NCBI GenBank assembly: GCA_008668455.1
Contig: RQCD01000031.1
Location: forward strand, 1-9,914
From: Clostridia bacterium
Lineage (GTDB): Bacteria; Bacillota; Clostridia; UBA1381
Direction of reading: 5' to 3'
DNA: 9,914 bases
In this document: piece by piece, positions 5,646 through 9,914 of the stretch
Layout of the letters: each line of letters opens with the position of its first letter
Position numbering within the stretch: the first letter of the stretch is position 1
Position numbers and translations under genes: made by a program
The notes under the pieces: generated by a model
Databases searched by the model: none
What the model saw: the letters and a program-made list of their open reading frames with translations, nothing else
Told to the model about the DNA's origin: nothing

Positions 5646-6293
5646 CTATTGAATTGTCAGCCGATTCCGGATTTCTTTTAAATTGCAGCGGATCTGCGCA
5701 TCCTCATTCTTCCGGTGTACCAGATTTATCACGCGGGCAAGCGCATCCGGCTCCATTCCCAGCACCGGCAAAAAGAACAGCTGACCATCTTTGGTTAAAA
5801 AGCACAAAAAGTCCATTTTCCGAATTGCATCGGCATCACTCCTGCGGTGCGATCCGATCTCCTCCAGCTGTGCTTCAAAGTCTGTCCCCTCCATATTCCG
5901 GGCAAGAAAATTCCGGCTTCCCAAATACACTGCAGAAATATCGCTGATCAGAAAGCGATCCTGCACAACACGCTCCGGAATAAAATCCGCTAAAAAAGCC
6001 GGGCGAAAGCTAACCCGATAGGGAAATACTCCGTTTTTCCATCGCTGAATCCAAAGCCGCTCCGCATCTGCCGCTACATACGCCGGGGTGATCGCATTAA
6101 TCCGGATGAGCACATATCCAAGTCCTAACACAGCCGCCGCAAAATAAAGCGCTGCAAAAAGATAGCTTTTCAAAAAAATGCTGTACACTCCTAAAACAAT
6201 CCCGACAAAGCAAATGGTTGCGACAATGGTAACAGTAATCAGACTGATCTTTCTTTTCGTCTGAAACAGCGATGCTTTTTCCAGGTAATCCAT
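5646..6293 (-). CDS. Two-helix membrane protein of unknown function
   Basis: I do not recognise this family. It is 215 residues. After a short basic N-terminus (MDYLEKASLFQTKRK), two hydrophobic segments at about 16-38 and 41-60 form a probable hairpin in the membrane. They are followed by a soluble domain of about 150 residues with alternating beta-like stretches (ERLWIQRW, GVFPYRVSF, ISDISAVYLGSRN, MDFLCFLTKDGQLFFLPVLG) and a basic C-terminus (KEIRNRLTIQ). That layout resembles proteins with a membrane-anchored bacterial PH-like domain, such as the YcxB type, but this is only an impression. The start at 6293 is preferred over an in-frame TTG at 6317 because AAGGAAG lies six bases before it. 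It begins 16 nt after pgsA, so it is probably cotranscribed and may relate to the envelope. Confidence 0.75.
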   Translation of the reverse strand: MDYLEKASLFQTKRKISLITVTIVATICFVGIVLGVYSIFLKSYLFAALYFAAAVLGLGYVLIRINAITPAYVAADAERLWIQRWKNGVFPYRVSFRPAFLADFIPERVVQDRFLISDISAVYLGSRNFLARNMEGTDFEAQLEEIGSHRRSDADAIRKMDFLCFLTKDGQLFFLPVLGMEPDALARVINLVHRKNEDAQIRCNLKEIRNRLTIQ

Positions 6294-6309
6294 AGCATTC
6301 TTCCTTTCC
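6294..6309 (-). promoter_or_regulatory. Ribosome binding site that fixes the start after pgsA
   Basis: The 16-nt gap on the minus strand reads GGAAAGGAAGAATGCT and ends at ATG 6293. The AAGGAAG within it supports this start over the in-frame TTG at 6317, which lies inside the end of pgsA and has no purine-rich site ahead of it. Confidence 0.6.
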
Positions 6310-6852
6310 TTACTCAAGCTCTAAAAGCTTCCAGTTTTTTATCACATAATCTGCACCGGATATGATTGTAGCCACCGTAGAAAACCAGATCAGAATATCG
6401 GAAACCAGCTTTGCCGTCTCCTGCTCAAAGAACAGGTACATCAAAACTGCGGCAATAATGGCTACCATCTGTGAAACTGTTTTGATTTTTCCCAAAAGGC
6501 TCGCCGCAATCACCTTGCCCTCGGTCACCGCAACCAGCCGGATTCCGCTGACAATAAATTCACGCAGCAAAATCAGCATCAGCGCCCATGCCGACATTCT
6601 TCCGCAGGAAAGCAGGGCGATGAATGCCGCAGTTGTCAGCATTTTATCTGCCAGCGGATCGGCAAATTTTCCAAAATTCGTAATCTGGTTACGGCTTCTG
6701 GCAATATAGCCGTCCAAGGCGTCTGTCACCGACGCTAAAATGAAAATTCCTAACGCAATTGCCTGATAGATCGGTTCTTCGATCATCATGAATGCCATAA
6801 ATACCGGCACTAACAACACACGCAGAAGCGTTAATTTATTTGCTGTGTTCAT
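6310..6852 (-). CDS. pgsA: CDP-diacylglycerol--glycerol-3-phosphate 3-phosphatidyltransferase
   Basis: Membrane enzyme that makes phosphatidylglycerophosphate from CDP-diacylglycerol and glycerol-3-phosphate, the committed step to phosphatidylglycerol and cardiolipin. The 180 residues match the family. The CDP-alcohol phosphotransferase signature is intact: D44, D47, G48, A51, R52, G61, D65 and D69, reading DGYIARSRN...GKFADPLADK. The N-terminus NTANKLTLLRVLLVPVF is typical of bacterial PgsA, and there are about four to six hydrophobic helices. The start has AAGGAGGAATCAGT before ATG. It lies 14 nt after rimO, a pairing I recall as common in Firmicutes. Other CDP-alcohol transferases (phosphatidylserine or cardiolipin synthases) are less likely given the N-terminus and the neighbour. 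Confidence 0.94.
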   Translation of the reverse strand: MNTANKLTLLRVLLVPVFMAFMMIEEPIYQAIALGIFILASVTDALDGYIARSRNQITNFGKFADPLADKMLTTAAFIALLSCGRMSAWALMLILLREFIVSGIRLVAVTEGKVIAASLLGKIKTVSQMVAIIAAVLMYLFFEQETAKLVSDILIWFSTVATIISGADYVIKNWKLLELE

Positions 6853-6866
6853 ACTGATTCCTCCTT

Positions 6867-8195
6867 TTAGAGTACCTGTTCTCCCGTCAGATCATACTCG
6901 TCTGCGTCTACAATTCTCACGCGGACAAGATCCCCTGCAAAAAGCTCCTCCGCCGCACCAAAATAGACGGTGGAATCTACACCGATACTGTCTCCCCGGC
7001 TTCTTCCGAAATAAAGATAGCTCTCCTCCTCATAGCCCTCAACCAAAACCTCAAGGACGCTTCCGATTTTCTTTTGATTCTTTTCCAGGGATATTTTCTG
7101 CTGAAGCTCCATAAGCTTCTGCCGTCTTTCCTCTTTCACCTTCTCCGGTATCTGATCCGGAAAATCTGCCGCCGGCGTATGCTCCTCCTGTGAATAGGAG
7201 AAAACGCCCAGCCGGTCAAACCATCCCTCTGCCACAAACGCAGAAAGCTCGGAAAAATCCTCCTCTGTCTCGCCGGGAAATCCGACAATCAGAGAGGTCC
7301 GGATCACACAATCCGGCAGCAGCGCCCGGATTTTTGTAAGCGTCTCTATCACTTCCTGCCGGTTTGTTCTGCGTGCCATCCGCCGGAGAACCCGGTCGGA
7401 AATATGCTGCACCGGCATATCAATATAATTGCAGATTTTTTCTTCCCGTGCCATCACCGAAAGCAGCTCATCCGTCACCGCCTCGGTGTAGAAATAATGC
7501 ACGCGAATCCACTGAATTTTCTCCACACGGCATAATTCCTCCAAAAGCTCAGAAAGCGCATAATGCCCGTAAAGATCAATTCCGTACCTGGTTGTGTCCT
7601 GTGCAATTAAAATCAGCTCGCGGACACCCTGTTCTGCCAACGCCTCTGCCTCTTTTATGATTTCCTCTTTTTTTCTGCTCCGGAATTTTCCGCGGATCAT
7701 CGGAATTGCGCAATAGGTGCACCGGTTATCGCATCCGTCTGCAATCTTTAAATAAGCCGTATAGCTTGGTGTGGTCAGTACTCTGGGGAGTCCCTCCTCC
7801 GCTGTCTGATCAATATGTCCGTATAGTACCGGTTTTTCTCCCTGCAGGGTACGGTCGATCACCTCGGCAATTCTTTCATAATCACCCGTTCCGACCACCG
7901 CGTCCACCTCCGGCAGCTCCTTCATGATTTCATCATGATAGCGTTCTGCCAGACAGCCGCTTGCAATCAAAAGCTTGCACCGCCCCTCCTTATACTGCGC
8001 CATTTCCAGAATTGTGTCGATTGATTCCTGCTTTGCCGCTTCAATAAAGCCGCAGGTATTAACCACAAGAATATCTGCTTCCTCCGGATCTGCCACAAGC
8101 CGGTGTCCTCTGTCTGCCAAAATCCCCAGCATTGTCTCCGCGTCAGTCTGGTTTTTTGCACAGCCGAGCGAAATCATTCCTATATTATAACCCAT
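6867..8195 (-). CDS. rimO: Ribosomal protein S12 methylthiotransferase RimO (radical SAM)
   Basis: Adds a methylthio group to the beta-carbon of a conserved Asp in ribosomal protein S12, using S-adenosylmethionine and two iron-sulfur clusters. The 442 residues are full length. The N-terminal methylthiotransferase domain carries the auxiliary-cluster cysteines C12 (SLGCAKNQTDAE), C48 (VNTCGFI) and C81 (SGCLAERY). The radical-SAM motif DGCDNRCTYCAIP holds C155, C159 and C162 (CxxxCxxC). A C-terminal TRAM domain occupies about 370-440. The LGCAKN start and the ADGCDNRC-type motif favour RimO over the tRNA enzyme MiaB. The start overlaps the recX end by 11 nt, with AAGGAAG inside recX as its ribosome site. 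Confidence 0.96.
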   Translation of the reverse strand: MGYNIGMISLGCAKNQTDAETMLGILADRGHRLVADPEEADILVVNTCGFIEAAKQESIDTILEMAQYKEGRCKLLIASGCLAERYHDEIMKELPEVDAVVGTGDYERIAEVIDRTLQGEKPVLYGHIDQTAEEGLPRVLTTPSYTAYLKIADGCDNRCTYCAIPMIRGKFRSRKKEEIIKEAEALAEQGVRELILIAQDTTRYGIDLYGHYALSELLEELCRVEKIQWIRVHYFYTEAVTDELLSVMAREEKICNYIDMPVQHISDRVLRRMARRTNRQEVIETLTKIRALLPDCVIRTSLIVGFPGETEEDFSELSAFVAEGWFDRLGVFSYSQEEHTPAADFPDQIPEKVKEERRQKLMELQQKISLEKNQKKIGSVLEVLVEGYEEESYLYFGRSRGDSIGVDSTVYFGAAEELFAGDLVRVRIVDADEYDLTGEQVL

Positions 8196-8658
8196 CTGAT
8201 TCTTCCTTTTCCTTTATTTGCTCCACACACCGGAGAATATCCCGGATCTGATAGCCATGACTTACAAAATAGCGCAAAACCCGATCTATGCTTTTCTTCT
8301 CAAAGCTGCCCTGAAGTCTCTTTTCCACCATGGGAAGAAGCACATCCTCCTCGTCCTGAAGCTCCGATACCGCTTCTTCAATATATTCCTCCGAAATGCC
8401 CTTTCGCCGCAGCTCCTGCACAATTCTCTGATTGCCGAATTTTTTCAGATTTTTGAGATCCTGTGCCAGCCGCCAGGCATAGGACTGATCATCCAGAAAA
8501 TGATAGTGCAGCATAAACTCCACAACCGAATCAATATCCTCTGCTTCTGCTCCTGCATGCTTTAGCTTCTCCCTCAGCTCCTTTTCGGAATGAGACCGAA
8601 ATTCGATCAGGCGCAGCGCCTTATCCTTAGCCTGTTCAAGCGTTAATTTCTTTTTCAT
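8185..8658 (-). CDS. recX: RecX-like regulator of RecA
   Basis: Small cytoplasmic protein that binds RecA filaments and modulates recombination. The 157 residues comprise the usual three-helix repeats: LEQAKDKALRLIEFRSHSEKELREKL (about 7-32), then VVEFMLHYHFLDDQSYAWRLAQDL (45-68) with the family-typical LDD.SYA segment, KKFGNQRIVQELRRKGIS (72-89), and a C-terminal repeat ending SHGYQIRDILRCVEQI. It is slightly shorter than many RecX proteins. It starts three bases after the HD gene stop and has no clear Shine-Dalgarno (the upstream bases read TTTAGAAT), so translation probably depends on coupling to the gene before it. Its 3' end overlaps rimO. recA is not adjacent in this window. Confidence 0.9.
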   Translation of the reverse strand: MKKKLTLEQAKDKALRLIEFRSHSEKELREKLKHAGAEAEDIDSVVEFMLHYHFLDDQSYAWRLAQDLKNLKKFGNQRIVQELRRKGISEEYIEEAVSELQDEEDVLLPMVEKRLQGSFEKKSIDRVLRYFVSHGYQIRDILRCVEQIKEKEESDGL

Positions 8659-8661
8659 ATT

Positions 8662-9849
8662 CTAAATTCTGAAATAGTCGAAGAGCTGTCCGAAATCTGC
8701 TCCGGCTATGACCTTATTTTCATATTTTTCAAACAAATTGTGATACCCGGACTGAATCTGCTCGGACTGCACACCATACCGGAGCGATAAATATGCTTCC
8801 AAATAGGCTGACAAATGATCGCATGCGCGGATTAACTGTCCGTCCACCGGGCAATATTCTGCGTTATTATACTGGCGGTTGATTTCCTCCGAAGTTGTGG
8901 TGCAGATTTTTCCGTCTAAAATGACCTTGGAATGAAATTCATCCCGGACAAAATATTCAAATTCCGACAGCCATTTCTTTGGGAGCAGCGGATAAATAAT
9001 TGTCTGCATCTGCTCCTCCTCAATATCCTTAATGAGATCGTCCAGTCCGCTGACCGATGCCTTTACCGGCGAGACAATATCTCTTGTGAGTACCTCCGGC
9101 AAATCGTGGAACAGGGCAGCAAAAAAGTTATTGGAAAGCCTCTTTTCACATGCGCCGATTTCCAGCGACGCAAAGTAGGAAAGCACTGCAACCACCAGCA
9201 TATGTCCCATCACAAACGTCTGCGGCATCCGCACAGCACGCGACCATCTCTGCTGATACCGAAGCTTTCCGATCAGGGACAAAAACTCCTGCAGATCCGG
9301 ATCTGCTGCAAACTTCTGAAATCCGGAAAAGGTGTTGCAGCGCGCAAGTCCCTTTGTCACCTCAGTTTTGACCTGTTCAATTCCATAGGTGGTCAGATTC
9401 TGCGGATAAATCACGCGGAACTCCCAGTCGGTGGCATAATAGTGCCCGGCACGCAGTATCTGCTTTTCGCGCTTTGCATAATCCGGCTCGCGGAAATACC
9501 GCTTCATTTTATCATAAAAGCCGCCCTTTAAATCCTCCAGCTGTCCTCTTAATTCTGCCAGCACCCAGTCATTAATCTGTGCGCCTTTTTCCTGCATCAG
9601 CTTGTGGTAGATCGGCGGTTTAATATCAGTCAGAATCACACGGTGCAGAAACTCAAAAATACCGCCCTCCAAAAGCAGGAGCGGATCATAGCTTCCCTCG
9701 CCCTCACATTTTGCAAGCACATAAGCATAGAACATTTTATGCGCCTGCTTATCCAGCTCGGTAAACCCTGCCCACGGGCGGATATGGTCATTCCAGCGCT
9801 GGATTGATGCCGCTTCATAAATCAGGGATATCAGCGATTTTCTAATCAT
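8662..9849 (-). CDS. HD-domain protein with a YfbR-like phosphohydrolase core
   Basis: Probable metal-dependent phosphohydrolase. With the preferred start it has 395 residues. Numbering from an upstream TTG at 9861, the HD ligands are visible as H220 (FVMGHMLVVAVLSYF), H252-D253 (ALFHDLPEVLTRDIVSPVK) and D348 (RACDHLSAYLEAYLSL). EVLTRD..SPVK and the downstream AYLEA segment recall the YfbR 5'-nucleotidase family (EVLTGD.PTPVK), which removes phosphate from deoxynucleoside monophosphates. About 200 residues precede the HD core, well beyond YfbR's total length of about 200; that part has many aromatic and charged residues, no membrane segment, and I do not recognise it. ATG 9849 is chosen because GGAG lies six bases before it and it forms an ATGA overlap with the upstream frame. 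The substrate is unknown. Confidence 0.85.
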   Translation of the reverse strand: MIRKSLISLIYEAASIQRWNDHIRPWAGFTELDKQAHKMFYAYVLAKCEGEGSYDPLLLLEGGIFEFLHRVILTDIKPPIYHKLMQEKGAQINDWVLAELRGQLEDLKGGFYDKMKRYFREPDYAKREKQILRAGHYYATDWEFRVIYPQNLTTYGIEQVKTEVTKGLARCNTFSGFQKFAADPDLQEFLSLIGKLRYQQRWSRAVRMPQTFVMGHMLVVAVLSYFASLEIGACEKRLSNNFFAALFHDLPEVLTRDIVSPVKASVSGLDDLIKDIEEEQMQTIIYPLLPKKWLSEFEYFVRDEFHSKVILDGKICTTTSEEINRQYNNAEYCPVDGQLIRACDHLSAYLEAYLSLRYGVQSEQIQSGYHNLFEKYENKVIAGADFGQLFDYFRI

Positions 9850-9914
9850 ATCATGCTCCAATCTGCCGCTTTTTTCGGCTCATCAGAATATACATACATC
9901 TCATTGTACCATCT
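9846..9914 (-). CDS. C-terminal end of an upstream gene (partial, unidentified)
   Basis: A minus-strand frame is open from the window edge to TGA at 9846-9848, giving 22 residues that end MYVYSDEPKKAADWSMI. The composition (Trp, Tyr, Asn, Glu, Lys) is protein-like. The stop overlaps the HD gene's ATG as ATGA, a classic coupled junction. With so little sequence the identity cannot be given. If it is real, the operon that includes recX, rimO and pgsA starts outside this window. Confidence 0.5.
   Translation of the reverse strand, partial: RWYNEMYVYSDEPKKAADWSMI
9856..9859 (-). promoter_or_regulatory. Ribosome binding site that fixes the HD gene start
   Basis: GGAG on the minus strand lies six bases before ATG 9849. 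The alternative TTG at 9859-9861 overlaps this site and has no purine-rich site of its own, so the shorter protein is preferred. Confidence 0.65.

Noticed and set aside
5632..5657. 7-bp inverted repeat ACAATTC...GAATTGT at the end of the gene after pgsA, as a terminator
   Set aside because: The stem is short and AT-rich, the loop is 12 nt, and no T-tract follows on the minus strand.
8932..9531. Plus-strand open frame of 199 codons opposite the HD gene
   Set aside because: It lies wholly antisense to a well-supported coding region, has low-complexity basic composition and no ribosome site. It is a frame shadow of codon bias.
9903..9911. Extended -10 (TGGTACAAT) at the right edge as an HD gene promoter
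   Set aside because: The bases are read better as codons of the upstream gene that overlaps the HD start by ATGA. The -35 region is outside the window, so it cannot be supported.

Overview
The window looks like a conserved chromosomal segment of a low-to-moderate GC Firmicute, most likely a Clostridia member close to Lachnospiraceae. This is inferred from the strong AGGAGG-type ribosome binding sites, canonical TTGACA/TATAAT-like promoters, A/T-tract intrinsic terminators, a clostridial-style lipoprotein substrate-binding protein, and a Bacillus/Clostridium-type (GSI-alpha) glutamine synthetase. Every gene I can support lies on the minus strand, so transcription runs from high to low coordinates. 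I see no phage, insertion sequence, CRISPR, tRNA or rRNA.

Right part (about 9914 down to 5646): a tightly packed housekeeping operon. It begins with the tail of an unidentified gene, which overlaps by ATGA an HD-domain protein with a YfbR-like phosphohydrolase core. Then follow recX (RecA modulator), rimO (ribosomal protein S12 methylthiotransferase), pgsA (phosphatidylglycerophosphate synthase) and a two-helix membrane protein of unknown function. Gaps are 3 to 16 nt, or the genes overlap, so translational coupling is likely.

Middle and left (5645 down to 724): a complete branched-chain amino acid ABC transporter, livK-livH-livM-livG-livF. livK has its own strong promoter (TTGACA, 17 bp, TATTAT), with an imperfect dyad overlapping the -35 box. 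A 14-bp perfect hairpin terminator separates livK from livHMGF. This fits high expression of the binding protein and lower expression of the membrane and ATPase subunits. A 255-nt intergenic region before livH carries three TTTTCAAAA repeats spaced about two helical turns apart.

Left edge (723 down to 1): an intrinsic terminator closes the liv operon, followed by the first 193 codons of glnA, cut by the window edge. A near-consensus promoter lies upstream of that terminator, and a second, weaker promoter uses the terminator's 3' arm as its -35. The termination and glnA initiation signals are therefore interleaved. This GlnA has Ser where, from memory, B. subtilis GlnA has Arg62, a residue tied to glutamine feedback inhibition.

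Overall this is an ordinary core-genome region. I found no convincing new multi-gene system. The items worth a second look are the regulatory architecture around livK, livH and glnA, the glnA residue change, and two poorly characterised proteins.
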